64,000 nt of DNA from Pelagomonas calceolata (lineage: Eukaryota > Sar > Pelagophyceae > Pelagomonadales > Pelagomonadaceae): NCBI GenBank assembly GCA_918797485.1, contig CAKKNE010000003.1, forward strand, positions 4,340,001 through 4,404,000, read 5' to 3'. This document shows positions 1 through 9,433 of this stretch, one piece after another (position 1 is the stretch's first letter; each line of letters starts with the position of its first letter). The position numbers were made by a program, and so were the translations under genes. The notes beneath the pieces are model-generated. The model ran no database searches. It was given only the letters and a program-made list of their open reading frames with translations, and was not told the origin of the DNA.

Positions 1-1206
1 TGCGTCCGCGCCGTCGGCCCACCGGAGCAGCCTGTGGGGCCGGCGCGCCGCCACGGGCCGCGGCTCGTCCAGGAACATGGCCTCGAACACGCACCGCCGC
101 AGCTCCGCCAGGGCGGGCAGGGCCTCGCCCAGCGCGTCGCACAGGTCGTCGAACGTCGCGCAGGCCACCGCGACGATGTCGCGCGACGGCGGCGGGCGGC
201 CCTCGTCGCACGGCGCCTGGGTCAGCGTGTGCTGCGCCGCCGCCGCCGAAAACCGCGCCAGGAGTTTCGTCGACAGCGCCACGGTCCGCTCCTCGTCGGC
301 GCGCGCGTCGAAGGACTTGAGCCACCGGTCGAGGAAGAACCGCGCGGCCCGGTCGGGCGGCCGGATCGCCTGCCGCGCGCTCAGGTCCGCCTGCAACGAC
401 GCGGGTGGCGCGTCGTCCGTCTCCCCCGCGGCGTGCCACTCCGCGCGCAGGCGGGCGGCCTCCTCGTGGACGGCGAGTCTGGACGGCAGGCGGTTGGAGC
501 CCGAGCCCAGGGCGACCGCCGACGCCGCGCGCCAGGGCTTCGGGTCGGCCGGCGGCGCCAGCAGGTAGCGGCCCAGTTTCAGCGCGGCCCGGTCCCGCGT
601 CTTCGGGCCCTCGAGGGGCGGCAGCTCGGCGCCGACGCGCCCCGACGGGAACGCGGGCGCCGCCGCGGGCCGCGCGATCCGCGAACCTTGGCCCGTCTCG
701 CGGCGATCGGGCCGCTCGAAGGCGTGCGCGAAGGACCGGATCAGGTCCTCCTTCGCCGGCAGGGGGCTCGCCGGCCGCGGCGCGTCCGGGGCCTTCCTCC
801 GGGGCCGCCGGCCCTCGCTCACGAGCGCGACCGGGCGCCGGGGCGGAGACGCGCTCGGGTCCGGCCCGAGCGCGCCCCGCGCGGCGCCGGGCTCGAAGTG
901 GGCCAGGGGCGTGGCCGCGCGCTCGAACTCCGGCGAGGGCGGCGGCGACGCCAGGCCGACGCGGCGCCCCGCGACGACGCCGGCCGGGTCCGCCGCCGGC
1001 GCGTAGGCGAGGCCCTCCAGGCCGAGGCGCGGCGGCGGCGCCCTCGTTTGTGCCGGCTCCGCCGGCTCGGCGTTGATGTCGCGCGACCGGGGCGGCAGCT
1101 CGGGCAGCGCCGCCGCCGGCTGCAGCGGCGCTCCCTCGACGGAGCCGACGCGGGGCTGCCGCCCCTTGCGGGCCGGGGCGCCCCGCAGGGCGAACGAGTG
1201 CTCCAT
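1..1206 (-). CDS. Partial uncharacterised protein, N-terminal 402 codons
   Basis: The minus strand is open from an ATG at 1206 to the window edge with no stop, giving 402 codons of a protein that continues outside. The first ~200 residues are Pro/Ala/Arg-rich and look disordered. From about residue 270 the composition becomes helical and folded, with a stretch around DRAARFFLDRWLKSF and then FDDLCDALGEALPALAELRR followed by CVFEAMF. That last part loosely resembles the N-terminal helical domain of ciliary TSNAXIP1-like proteins, but the match is too weak to name it. Plus-strand ORFs in the same DNA are Arg-rich shadows typical of GC-rich coding sequence. No intron is needed in the visible part. 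Function unknown. Confidence 0.6.
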   Translation of the reverse strand, partial: MEHSFALRGAPARKGRQPRVGSVEGAPLQPAAALPELPPRSRDINAEPAEPAQTRAPPPRLGLEGLAYAPAADPAGVVAGRRVGLASPPPSPEFERAATPLAHFEPGAARGALGPDPSASPPRRPVALVSEGRRPRRKAPDAPRPASPLPAKEDLIRSFAHAFERPDRRETGQGSRIARPAAAPAFPSGRVGAELPPLEGPKTRDRAALKLGRYLLAPPADPKPWRAASAVALGSGSNRLPSRLAVHEEAARLRAEWHAAGETDDAPPASLQADLSARQAIRPPDRAARFFLDRWLKSFDARADEERTVALSTKLLARFSAAAAQHTLTQAPCDEGRPPPSRDIVAVACATFDDLCDALGEALPALAELRRCVFEAMFLDEPRPVAARRPHRLLRWADGADA

Positions 1207-1589
1207 CGGGTGTCCGTCGACGGCGATTTAGCAGGTCGTGCAAGCTCTCTGTCTCGGCGCTGGAGCCTCTTCGTGCCAATCTGATACGGTGGGCGCGGAG
1301 CACCCGTGCGGCAGACCCCGGACCCTTGCGCACGGCGTGGGCGACGACTGGCTTTCCGACACGCGGGTAGCCCCGCCGGCAGCCAGGACCCCGTGCCGGG
1401 GGCACTTAACGGTACGGGGCAGATCTCGGACCTGTCGTGGCCGAGGAGTCCCGGGCACGACTCGCGCAGCGCTATCTCGAGCGCTTTCCCAGTACTACCT
1501 CGCGCGAAACCTCGTAAGAACACTCGGGGCGACGGCGGGCGAGGGCGCGGGCGTGCGGTCACGCAGCCCCCGCGACACGAGTATTTTTC
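1207..1589. other. Intergenic spacer, no gene seen
   Basis: This separates two minus-strand genes. It probably holds the promoter of the partial gene and the 3' end of the FkbM gene. Short ORFs on both strands have no recognisable composition or motif. Confidence 0.4.
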
Positions 1590-2485
1590 TTAATTTCTAT
1601 GCCACCCGGCCGGGCAACAGGCCGCGAACAGCGCCATATCTCTCACACAGAAGTAGTTTTCCGTCTCCATCAGGCAGTCGTAGCCGCTTTCCATGACGTG
1701 GCGCAACGCCCCCGACGCGCTGTGCATGATGTGCATGTGCTCGAAGACGATGAAATACGGCGTGATCTTCGACAGGTCGACGGATCTGACAATGATCTGG
1801 TCGTGGCCCTCCGCGTCCACCGACAACACGACCAGGTCGTCCCGCAGATCGTGCTCGTCCAGGAGCGTCCGCACCGTGGAGGCCCGGACCTCGACGTCGA
1901 CGACGAGTGCTTCCAGATTCGGAATCCAGTGCTTGTGCTTAAGGATGTTCTTCAGCGACAGCGACGCGATCTGACTCGTGAACGAGGCCGGAAACGCCTT
2001 GCCCCCGGGGGGCGGTTCGAAGCCGCGTCGGTAGCAGCCCGTCGCGGGATCGATGAGCGTGTCGTTTATGGTGTGAAACGTGACCACGCCGTCCCGGTCC
2101 GAGACCGCCCGGTTCACGACCGCGATGCGGTGCGCCGGGTCTGCGTGCGCGGCGACGAGCGCCGCGAGGTCCCGGTAGACGCCTGGCTGCGGCTCGCCAG
2201 CACGGTGTGGTTGATCACGTCGAGCGCGAGCCGCTTGAACGGGTCGTTGGCGTTGCCGAACGCGAGGTGCGCCCCGACCTGCAGCATGGAACTGCTGCGC
2301 CACGACCGCGCGAGCGCCGCGACGCCGTCCAGGAGGCACCGTTTTGCCCGGTGTGGACGCGCGAGGCGGACGCAGGTGACGTTTAGGCCGGTGTGGTTCA
2401 AGAAGCGTAAGTTCGGGCAGCCGTGGTTGCGCAGCTCCACGCCGACGGCGGCTGCTACGAGCACTGCCCTGTGGGCAGCCCTCAT
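1590..2485 (-). CDS. FkbM-family SAM-dependent methyltransferase, with one frameshift
   Basis: FkbM-type enzymes O-methylate sugars or small molecules using SAM. The protein starts at the ATG at 2485 with a hydrophobic, signal-anchor-like N-terminus (MRAAHRAVLVAAAVGVE), which suggests the secretory pathway. The SAM-binding start is visible as SSSMLQVGAHLAFGNANDPF, followed by EPQPGVYRDLAALV, and the C-terminal half contains VVLSVDAEGHDQIIVRSVDL, the usual FkbM VDAEGxD signature. The N-terminal part and the EPQPGVY part lie in different frames. The junction is near 2190-2200, where about one base seems to be missing from an expected VLVEPQP-like stretch. No splice sites fit there, so this is a recent pseudogene or a sequencing error. 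The C-terminal ~190 residues are intact to the TAA at 1590. Family call is strong; substrate unknown. Confidence 0.75.
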
Positions 2486-2720
2486 CGTTCACGCACGCTC
2501 TGCCCTTGCATGGGTTCGTACCCCTTACGGAGCGTAAAACTAAACTTATGCTACGACGCCATAGCTCGCCAGCAGGCTCACGCTCGAACCACGGCTGTGG
2601 CGTTTAGGGGGAGCTAGGCTATTCAAGCTTGTGGAAATAACTATAGTCAATTCAAGCTCGTATTGCATCGAAAAAAATACTGCAGTAGGTATAGACAGCT
2701 ACCGTAGGTACCATGGTACC
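2486..2720. other. Intergenic spacer with GTAC-rich palindromes
   Basis: No gene is visible. The last 25 bases before the LTR remnant contain nested GGTACC/GTAC palindromes, a motif that recurs in many spacers of this window. Confidence 0.4.
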
Positions 2721-2895
2721 TAGCAAGAGTATGTCGCAGCGTTATGTAAGTAGCAGGGTCCTAGCTAACCAGCTTAGAGCTGATAGGCCTGACTGCGAGA
2801 GTGTTTTATAGTGAACTGTTGTTACACCGTAGTGCTTTTGACACTCGATGTATAGACTCAAATATTAGAGAGTGGGAGATACATAACTAGGGTAG
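2721..2895 (-). mobile_element. LTR fossil, family A, solo remnant
   Basis: This ~175-bp AT-richer segment starts TAGCAAGAGTATG and is nearly identical to segments at 37009-37209, 37624-37824 and 44714-44905. Two of those flank a Gag-like remnant, so the unit is read as a solo long terminal repeat, here incomplete at one end. In minus orientation it carries a TATAAAA box. The family is LTR retrotransposon-like; superfamily is not determinable. High identity between copies suggests recent activity. It is broken. Confidence 0.6.
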
Positions 2896-3156
2896 CACGA
2901 GCGAGACGCTGTCGCCGCCGGCCGACAGCCGCCGCGCCGCCGAGCGCCAGGCCCGCGAGACGGAGCCAGCAGACGAATAGTCCTTCACAGTGCTGACGCA
3001 TCGCAGCACGAGCGGGACATCGGCCGGCAAAATTTTGCGCTCGACGCCTCTATAAAACGGCACGTCTATGTTGTAGTTGTACGCTTCCTCGCCACTACTG
3101 TAGTCGCACTCGAATTCGGAGGATGCGGAGGATGTATCCGCCATGCTGGAGGACAC
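2887..3156 (-). pseudogene. F-box-like gene fragment truncated by an LTR remnant
   Basis: The 89-residue ORF starts MSSSMADTSSASSEFECDY and contains LPADVPLVLRCVSTVKDY then VSRAWRSAARRLSAG, which has the spacing of an F-box (Leu-Pro start, hydrophobic helices, then xxxWR). F-box proteins recruit substrates to SCF ubiquitin ligases. The reading frame runs straight into the family A LTR remnant, whose edge supplies the stop codon, so the C-terminal substrate-binding part is gone. Without that part the gene is probably non-functional. F-box assignment is tentative because the motif is short. Confidence 0.45.
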
Positions 3157-3517
3157 AGCTATGATTTGATGCTCTGGCGCGTTTTTACGGGCTCACGATG
3201 CGCGCAGCTTGGAAGAGGGCTTGCGTACGCAACGTCTCGCAGCCAAAAATGAGCTGTGCGGTCTGGTGAGGCGGTCCACGCAGCAATTTGCTCTCTCTGC
3301 CCTCCTGTGTTTTTTGTGAGATGGTTTCGCGCAGCGTGCTGGTCTCAAGCCGTCGAGGCGTCTGGACCACGCCATCGAGGAGCTGCAGTGCCCCTAGCCC
3401 TCCGGTTTGCGCGAGACGGGTTTCAAACTCGTTTCAATCCAACTTACTAGCCCGCTGAACCCGCACCGTCGCGGCCCGATTTTAATGACGCTGCCTCACG
3501 ACGGCGCTGAAGAGCCC
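3157..3517. other. Spacer, no convincing gene
   Basis: About 360 bp. Two overlapping minus-strand ORFs of ~60 codons have no recognisable features. Confidence 0.3.
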
Positions 3518-3739
3518 GAAAGGTATTCCTCCGGCTCAATCCTTCTTCGTGGCCGTGGCCTGCGGTAGCGCTTTTCTCCGGTGCAAACGGCTGGATATTC
3601 GGCGCGCACCAAGGGGCAGCCCCCGGCAGCCCTCTTGAGCTTTTGCTGGTACGCGGCCCAGTAGTGACGTGAAAGGTATTCCTTCCGGGTGGGCTGTGAG
3701 CACTTTAGAACGCGTGTTTTGGTCGGAGGAATACCTTTC
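3518..3739. promoter_or_regulatory. Three copies of a 13-bp motif upstream of the DUF6589 ORF
   Basis: GAAAGGTATTCCT occurs at 3518-3530 and 3671-3683, and as its reverse complement at 3727-3739, which is 20 bp before the ATG at 3760. Repeated, oppositely oriented short motifs just outside a transposase-like ORF resemble subterminal transposase-binding sites or promoter operators. The role is inferred. Confidence 0.4.
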
Positions 3740-3759
3740 GCGACGCGATCGCGACGAGC

Positions 3760-6700
3760 ATGCCTCGCACCTCGTTCTCGCTCGACGAGGACAACGACGT
3801 AGTGAAGGCCGTGCTGCGTTGTGACACGAAGGACCACCACTGGACCGACGAGAAGTTAGCAGTGAAGGTATCGCTGATGCTGGGACGGTCGGTCACGAAG
3901 GATGAAGTGAACAGAGCGATGGGTGGCCCGCGGGAGCGCGAGGTGCGAGTGGACCAGCGAGGCCGATACGCGCGGAAGGTGTACTCGAAGGGCTGTGCCT
4001 ACTTAATAACATGTGGTAAGACGCGTTTGAAGGGTCAGAACGACTACAGGATCCCGCGCTTCCCGCAAGTCGAGGACCTCTGGCCGTCGGCTCCGCGCAG
4101 CAGAACGCCGCCGCCGCCCAAGTCCGAGAAGCGCAAAAAGGCGACGCCGCCGCGGCGCAGCGTCACGCAGGCGACGCCCGATCGAAGCAAGAGCGCCCTG
4201 CGCGAGGAGCAGAAGGCCGGCGACCAGAACGCCGCGCCCTCGCCGGCGACGCCCGCGACGCCCGCGACGCCCGCGCCCGTGGACGCGACGCCCCACGGCG
4301 ACGCGGCGCAACTACTACTGAGGCGGCTCGCGCCGCCCCCGCCGCCGACGCTAGAACGGCCGCCGCAGCTGGACGTGGAGATGGACGACGCGCCGACGCG
4401 GCCCGCGACGCCGGCGCCGCCCTTCTCCGCGCGCGTCTCGGACATGGTCGACGCCGCGGTTAATTGGGGCGTGCCAGACGAGGACCTGGGGTTCTATTTC
4501 GCTAGGAAACTCGCCGAAGCCGAGGACAAACTAGCCAAAGTGGAGGCCGACGCCGCCGCGTCCGCCGCCGCGGACGTGGCCGCGGCCGAGCGTCGCGAGA
4601 AGCGCACGGAGGACGACGAAAAACGGTTCCACGCGCGCCTCGCCGACGCTGCGGCGTTGTACCGGAAGAAGGCCGCGTTCAAGCTCAAAGACGCCTTCGA
4701 AGGGGTGCTAGACGCACGCGGTAGATTGAAAGAAATCACGCTGGAAGACCTGTGGAAACCTCTGGTGGACCCCTACGGTGACAAGAGGGCCGGGTCGGAG
4801 TTCTACGCGGAGACGCTGTTGCTCCTCGTGCAGACGCCGGACGCGCAGCGCAAAACGAAGAACGCCAGGGACGCGTACGCGAGAGAGGAGGGTTATCGGA
4901 CGGACTACGAGAAGGCCGCGCCGGGCATGGGCGGCTACCGGGACAAGGACGGCGGCCCCGTGTATAAGCGGCCGAAGAAACGGGGCGCCGATTTAGCTGC
5001 GTGGATCGACGCCCGCGACTCCAAGGCCAAGTGCCGCGCGCTCGCGATGGCGGCGATCAACGCGACGGCGACCACCGGCGGCCTGCGCGGCACGATCATG
5101 GGCGTGTTGGTGTCGCTGGCGGTGTCGTGGCACGGCAACGTCACGCAGGCCGGACAGGAGACCATGTCGGGCCTCGCCTTCTCCTCGTCGCGGGCAGTAG
5201 TCCAAAAGTACGTGGGCGTGATCGCGAAGCGGTACGAAGAAACGTACTTGCGGGCGCTCTACGCCGACGCCGTGAAGCTGCGCGCCGTCAGCGTGAAGGT
5301 CCAGCAGGACAACTTCGCTTTTCTACAGTGGGCGGCCCACAAACGGCAGGGCGAGGCCTTCACGAATTGCGCGAGCACGATATCTGCGTTGGCTTATTTG
5401 ATTCCGTCTGATCAGCGGCCGGGTCATAATCCGCTGACGGGCGCCAGGCGCGCGGCGGCGATGCCTCCGAAGTTCGATGCGGCGCTGGTGGCGCGCTTTT
5501 ACGAGGAGCACAAGGCGGCGCTCACGGCCGATGCTCGCGGGCACATCGACGTCGACGCGCTCGCCGACAAGTGGGCGCCGCGCGGGCTCTTCCCCCGCGA
5601 GCCGGGGCCGTGCGCGCGGCTCGGGGACTTCGCCGTCCTCCCGTCGCAAGTCGCCAAGTCCAGCAGCCTCGCGGACTTTAGAAGCAAAGTGGTGCCGTTG
5701 ATGACAAGAGTTATGAACGCGTGCAAGTTCGGGAACGCGGCGGTGCCCCACGTTGTTCAAGACGTCTTCCTCACCGTCGACCCGGAGCCCTACCTGCTCG
5801 CGGACAAGGCGGCGAAGCTGGACTACGAGGCCGTCCGGCACGTGTTCGTGACGCTGACGCCGTTCCACTTGCAGAAGCACGGCCTCGAGTTCCTCTTTAC
5901 CGATCCGGAGGACTTCCTCATTTTTGGCGAGTTCCTGGCCAATTTCATGGACTACCGCAAGGATCACATAGCAAAGTTCCTGAACAAGGGCTCGAGCGCC
6001 GTGCCGCGCGCGGCGCGGGCCGAGGCGACGCAAGCAGCTGGCGACGACTCCGACGACGAGCCGGACGAGTTCGAGCAGGCCGTCGAGGCCTTGGATGATT
6101 TAGATGTTCGAGAGGAGCGCGAGGACGGCGGGCCGGGTCTCGCGCGGCGCGCGCTGGACACGATGCTCGGCTTCGTGTCGCGCCTCCTGCCGGGCGCCGC
6201 CGCGCGGCCTGCTGCTGAAGTCGCCCTGCCCGAGGAGTCTGGCGCGGACGTCCGCGAGGAGCTCGCCGCCGACCTCGCCGCGGCGGACGACGAGGGTTTC
6301 GACGACGCCGTAGCAGCGGCGGACGCGCGACCGGCGGCGACCGAGGCGCCCGCGCCCGCCGCGGAGGCGCCGGCGCCGGCCGCGCCCGCCCGCTCGCCGT
6401 TGGGCGGGCGGGCGGGCGCTGAGAGAGCCGGAAAAAAGATCAACTTCGGGCGCCTCCGCCATTTCAAGCAGACCCTGCACGCCGCTTTCCGCAGCATCAG
6501 AGCGGACCTGGTCAAAAAGGTGCGAGAGATGGCGGGCTCGAACGCCACGACCGACGAGGAAGCCATCGACTGGGCCTGCCGCACGTCGGAGCGATTTTTG
6601 TACTTGTGGAACTTGTTCGACAACGAATTGGAAATGTGGATGCAGCCCTTTTTGGACTGGGACCACGGCGACGCGCGGACGGTGTACGCGAACCTTCCGG

Positions 6701-7524
6701 TTATGATCCTGCACATGATTTATTACACATACCAGCCGCGGTGGCGCAACAACCGGCTCGCGTCGTGGCTGCTCTCGCACTTGAACGCGACGCTCTACCG
6801 GATCAAGGAGCGGCCCGATCTCGTGCGAGTCGACGCGCGCACGTGCAAGCACGGCAACGACGTCTTCATCGAGCACCTGAACTCGGTCTTGTCGCGGTCT
6901 ATTCCTTCGAACACGAAGATCACGCCGGAGACGATCAAGACCGCGTCGTGCTCGGTGAGCGCGCGGTGGCGCCTCGCCGACGTGATGAAGCGCATGCTCC
7001 GCCGGAAGCGCAAGCCGGCCACGCCCGAACTCCTCCAGGACGAGCGACGCATCCGCAGCCCGTCCTTCAAGGACACGCTCGACGCGGGCAAGCGCTTCAT
7101 CTGGGAGAAGTTCGAAGACGAGCTGAAGAAGATCGCCGACGGCTGCCCGACGCCGTGCGCCGCCGCCAAGCGCAACAAGGCCGCCATCGGGTTGCAGTGG
7201 GTGCGGCCCTTCGCGGAGCACTACGACGTGCGCCTCGGCCGCGCGAAGGAGCCCACGACGAAGACGTCCGAGGAGGTGCGCGCCGAGGAGCTGTCCGTCG
7301 AGGCGGCCGTCGCCAAGTACAAGAAGGAGTACACGCTCAAGAAGGTGATGGGCTTGAGCGCGAGCGCGGCCGACGCGGCGCTGAAAGCGATGAAGGTCCC
7401 GGGGCGCGGCTCCAAAGTGAAGGAGGGGAAGCGCAAGGGCAAGAACCTCAACCGGGACGACAAGCGCGCGCTGCTCGCGGAGTTCCTGGGGCTCGCGCCG
7501 GCGCCGGCGCCGGCACCGGCTTAG
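3760..7524 (+). CDS. Large DUF6589-like transposase-type protein (1254 aa)
   Basis: A single uninterrupted 1254-codon frame. Residues ~1-110 form a compact basic domain (SFSLDEDNDVV, then GRYARKVYSKGCAYLI) that is also found in the decayed element at 9.4-12.7 kb. Residues ~110-240 are Pro/Lys-rich, and ~245-310 are an Ala/Glu coiled coil. The core from ~430 contains SVKVQQDNFAFLQWAAHKR at ~510-530, then NCASTISALAYLIP, LTPFHLQKHGLEFLF and, near ~1035, HGNDVFIEHLNSVLSRS. The DN-F...N.T-like and (I/F)E-LN signatures match my knowledge of DUF6589 proteins, which are thought to derive from DDE transposases; the Asp and Glu would be catalytic. Residues ~780-900 are acidic and low-complexity. The C-terminus is Lys-rich and ends in an Ala-Pro repeat. 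The intact length suggests a recently active DNA transposon gene or a domesticated one. Confidence 0.6.
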   Translation: MPRTSFSLDEDNDVVKAVLRCDTKDHHWTDEKLAVKVSLMLGRSVTKDEVNRAMGGPREREVRVDQRGRYARKVYSKGCAYLITCGKTRLKGQNDYRIPRFPQVEDLWPSAPRSRTPPPPKSEKRKKATPPRRSVTQATPDRSKSALREEQKAGDQNAAPSPATPATPATPAPVDATPHGDAAQLLLRRLAPPPPPTLERPPQLDVEMDDAPTRPATPAPPFSARVSDMVDAAVNWGVPDEDLGFYFARKLAEAEDKLAKVEADAAASAAADVAAAERREKRTEDDEKRFHARLADAAALYRKKAAFKLKDAFEGVLDARGRLKEITLEDLWKPLVDPYGDKRAGSEFYAETLLLLVQTPDAQRKTKNARDAYAREEGYRTDYEKAAPGMGGYRDKDGGPVYKRPKKRGADLAAWIDARDSKAKCRALAMAAINATATTGGLRGTIMGVLVSLAVSWHGNVTQAGQETMSGLAFSSSRAVVQKYVGVIAKRYEETYLRALYADAVKLRAVSVKVQQDNFAFLQWAAHKRQGEAFTNCASTISALAYLIPSDQRPGHNPLTGARRAAAMPPKFDAALVARFYEEHKAALTADARGHIDVDALADKWAPRGLFPREPGPCARLGDFAVLPSQVAKSSSLADFRSKVVPLMTRVMNACKFGNAAVPHVVQDVFLTVDPEPYLLADKAAKLDYEAVRHVFVTLTPFHLQKHGLEFLFTDPEDFLIFGEFLANFMDYRKDHIAKFLNKGSSAVPRAARAEATQAAGDDSDDEPDEFEQAVEALDDLDVREEREDGGPGLARRALDTMLGFVSRLLPGAAARPAAEVALPEESGADVREELAADLAAADDEGFDDAVAAADARPAATEAPAPAAEAPAPAAPARSPLGGRAGAERAGKKINFGRLRHFKQTLHAAFRSIRADLVKKVREMAGSNATTDEEAIDWACRTSERFLYLWNLFDNELEMWMQPFLDWDHGDARTVYANLPVMILHMIYYTYQPRWRNNRLASWLLSHLNATLYRIKERPDLVRVDARTCKHGNDVFIEHLNSVLSRSIPSNTKITPETIKTASCSVSARWRLADVMKRMLRRKRKPATPELLQDERRIRSPSFKDTLDAGKRFIWEKFEDELKKIADGCPTPCAAAKRNKAAIGLQWVRPFAEHYDVRLGRAKEPTTKTSEEVRAEELSVEAAVAKYKKEYTLKKVMGLSASAADAALKAMKVPGRGSKVKEGKRKGKNLNRDDKRALLAEFLGLAPAPAPAPA

Positions 7525-7678
7525 GGCAGCCGGTGGGGCAGCCGCGTAACAATTTGTTGGTACGAGCGCCTCGCGATAGGCCGTGAGGGGTCCGCGGCGG
7601 CCTATCGGGCCCGCAGCGGGCCGCAAAGGCGCTTTTTCAGCGCCGTGCGCCGCCGCCGAACCACTGCAACTTCGGCCC

Positions 7679-7702
7679 TAGTGTCTAGTAATCTAGACAC
7701 TA
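7679..7702. repeat. Perfect short palindrome 3' of the DUF6589 ORF
   Basis: TAGTGTCTAG and its reverse complement are separated by TAAT, and flanked by GGCC on both sides. It could be a transcription terminator-like hairpin or an element-end structure. It lies 155 bp after the stop codon at 7524. Confidence 0.4.
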
Positions 7703-7798
7703 CGGCCGACTAGTGGGATTTGACAAAGTTGACTTTTTGTTTGGTTGACTTTATTAGATGTAGAGACTGGTCGTTTGCTGGTATCAGTTAACTGGACG

Positions 7799-9178
7799 AT
7801 GGCCGCAAATACGCTGCCCCCGGGCAGGCTGAAGTACCTGGAGGGCCTCGCGCCGGACCAGGCCACCTTCCAGAAGTACGTCGAGGATGAGGCGCGCTCG
7901 CGCGGCTGGGTAAAGCCCACCGAGCTGCTGCCCCGCGCCGCGCGGTCGCGCCGCGCGCCGCCGCCGTCCCCGGACCCCGCCCCCAAGAAACAGGGGCTGA
8001 AGAGGCGCCGCGAGACGTGGGAAAAGCTGCCCTCGTCGTCCCAGAAGCGCTCGCGCGGCGACGGCGCGGCGCGGCCGCGGGTCCTTCAGACCATAACAAA
8101 CCGCGCCCCGCAGTCCCTGGACAGCGTCGTCGTCGCCTGCGACGACGAGCGCGTCGAGGGCACCGCCATTGCCGTCGTCGGCGACACTGTGCAGGTCCAG
8201 CCGTTCGCGCAGGGCTCGGAACCGCTCGTCGTGAAGAAGGAGGAGACCGCCGTCACGGTGGCGCGCGCTCCCGAGGCGCTCGAGGACGTCCTCGCCGCGC
8301 GACGGACGCCGTTCTTCGCCCCGAAGGTCGGACCCATCTTCTCGGGCGACTCGCTGTTGCTCAAGGACGGCAGCATGGTCGTCTTCCTGCAGCCCTCGTC
8401 GTCCTCAAGGATCGAGGTCTTGGAGCTCTACAAGATCGACGCGTTGCCCAAACACATCAACAGGTCGACTGCGTCCACCTGCGATGTCGTCCTCTCGTCG
8501 ACTTCTAGAGAGGTCTCGGTGACCTCCGTCGTGGGGCCTGTGTGGGTCGTGTCGCAGGACAAGGCCAGAAGTGGTGCCTACGACGGCCTCGCGCGAGTCT
8601 ACACCCTCGACCAGTGGTTTGATGGTACGTCGCCGGCGCTGCGACCGCTTCCAGAGCGCTGCGTCGCGTCGCTGATCGACGACAGGCCGTCGACGATGAG
8701 CGGCTTGTGGGACTTGTTAAACGTGCGCGTCGCCGTTGCTGATGCCGTCGGCGAGCTCCTCCGCGGGAAAAAGAAGAGCGGTACCGTTACGACGTGTGTT
8801 TCGAAGTACTGGGCTGGGCCCCGCCGGCGTCGGGCATGTGGATCGAGGTTCACGGCGAAGCGCGTCGTGGCGCGCGGGCGGCCAGGCGGCGCCGACGTGA
8901 CGCGCCTCCAGTTCTACCGTTTCGAGCGGTTCTCGCTTAGCGGCGATGACGTGGTGCGCCTGGAGAGCGAGTTCCGGATCTTGGCGCGGCGACGCGGTCT
9001 ACGAGTACCCCTAAAAGGCGGCTTCAAGGAGACGAGGGTGCCGACGACGCTGGACGAGTTCAACAAGCTCGTGCGGGTGACGTGCACTTACAACGTCGAC
9101 ACCGGCGGTGAAGCTCAACGCCCGCTTCGAGGTCAAGTCGCCCGCCGAGGCCGGTGCCACGAACGTGGACGAATCTGA
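7799..9178 (+). CDS. Uncharacterised protein beside the DUF6589 gene
   Basis: The frame is open from 7745; the ATG at 7799 (MAANTLPPGRLKYLEG) is preferred because the upstream codons look non-coding. The protein is ~459 residues with a basic, disordered region at ~45-95 (PAPKKQGLKRRRE), then a beta-rich core with IFSGDSLLLKDGSMVVFL and SVTSVVGPVWVVSQDK. This could be a BAH- or Tudor-like chromatin-reading fold, but the similarity is too weak to claim. Near the C-terminus coding-like composition shifts frame at about 9110 (AVKLNARFEVKSPAEAGA reads on in another frame to ~9240), so the real protein may be longer or the copy may be frameshifted. It is on the same strand as the transposase-like gene 220 bp upstream and may be its accessory gene. 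Confidence 0.4.
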   Translation: MAANTLPPGRLKYLEGLAPDQATFQKYVEDEARSRGWVKPTELLPRAARSRRAPPPSPDPAPKKQGLKRRRETWEKLPSSSQKRSRGDGAARPRVLQTITNRAPQSLDSVVVACDDERVEGTAIAVVGDTVQVQPFAQGSEPLVVKKEETAVTVARAPEALEDVLAARRTPFFAPKVGPIFSGDSLLLKDGSMVVFLQPSSSSRIEVLELYKIDALPKHINRSTASTCDVVLSSTSREVSVTSVVGPVWVVSQDKARSGAYDGLARVYTLDQWFDGTSPALRPLPERCVASLIDDRPSTMSGLWDLLNVRVAVADAVGELLRGKKKSGTVTTCVSKYWAGPRRRRACGSRFTAKRVVARGRPGGADVTRLQFYRFERFSLSGDDVVRLESEFRILARRRGLRVPLKGGFKETRVPTTLDEFNKLVRVTCTYNVDTGGEAQRPLRGQVARRGRCHERGRI

Positions 9179-9433
9179 CGGCGCCGTCGCCGTTGCCACC
9201 GCCGGAGACGGCCGTCGAGCCCGTCGCGCCCGTCGAAGACACGCGTCGCGACGGTCGTCGCGGAGTTGCAGATGAAACAGTTCGAGCTCGACGGCGTCGT
9301 TTACACTATCACGGCGGCGACGGCGGCGTCGTGCGAGTTTAGGGAGGGCGCCCGGTCGCCGGCGCGGGCGTGCCGACGCTCACGCGTCCCAACGCCCGAA
9401 GTCCGCGCCGTCGCAGCCTACGAAGGTAGTAAG

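Noticed and set aside
34-1284. 416-codon plus-strand ORF at the window start
   Set aside because: Arg/Gly-rich antisense shadow; the opposite strand has a continuous 402-codon frame with normal composition.
3760-7524. Giant ORF as a viral or Polinton gene
   Set aside because: Motifs fit a DUF6589/DDE-type protein, and no capsid, ATPase or protein-primed polymerase gene is nearby.
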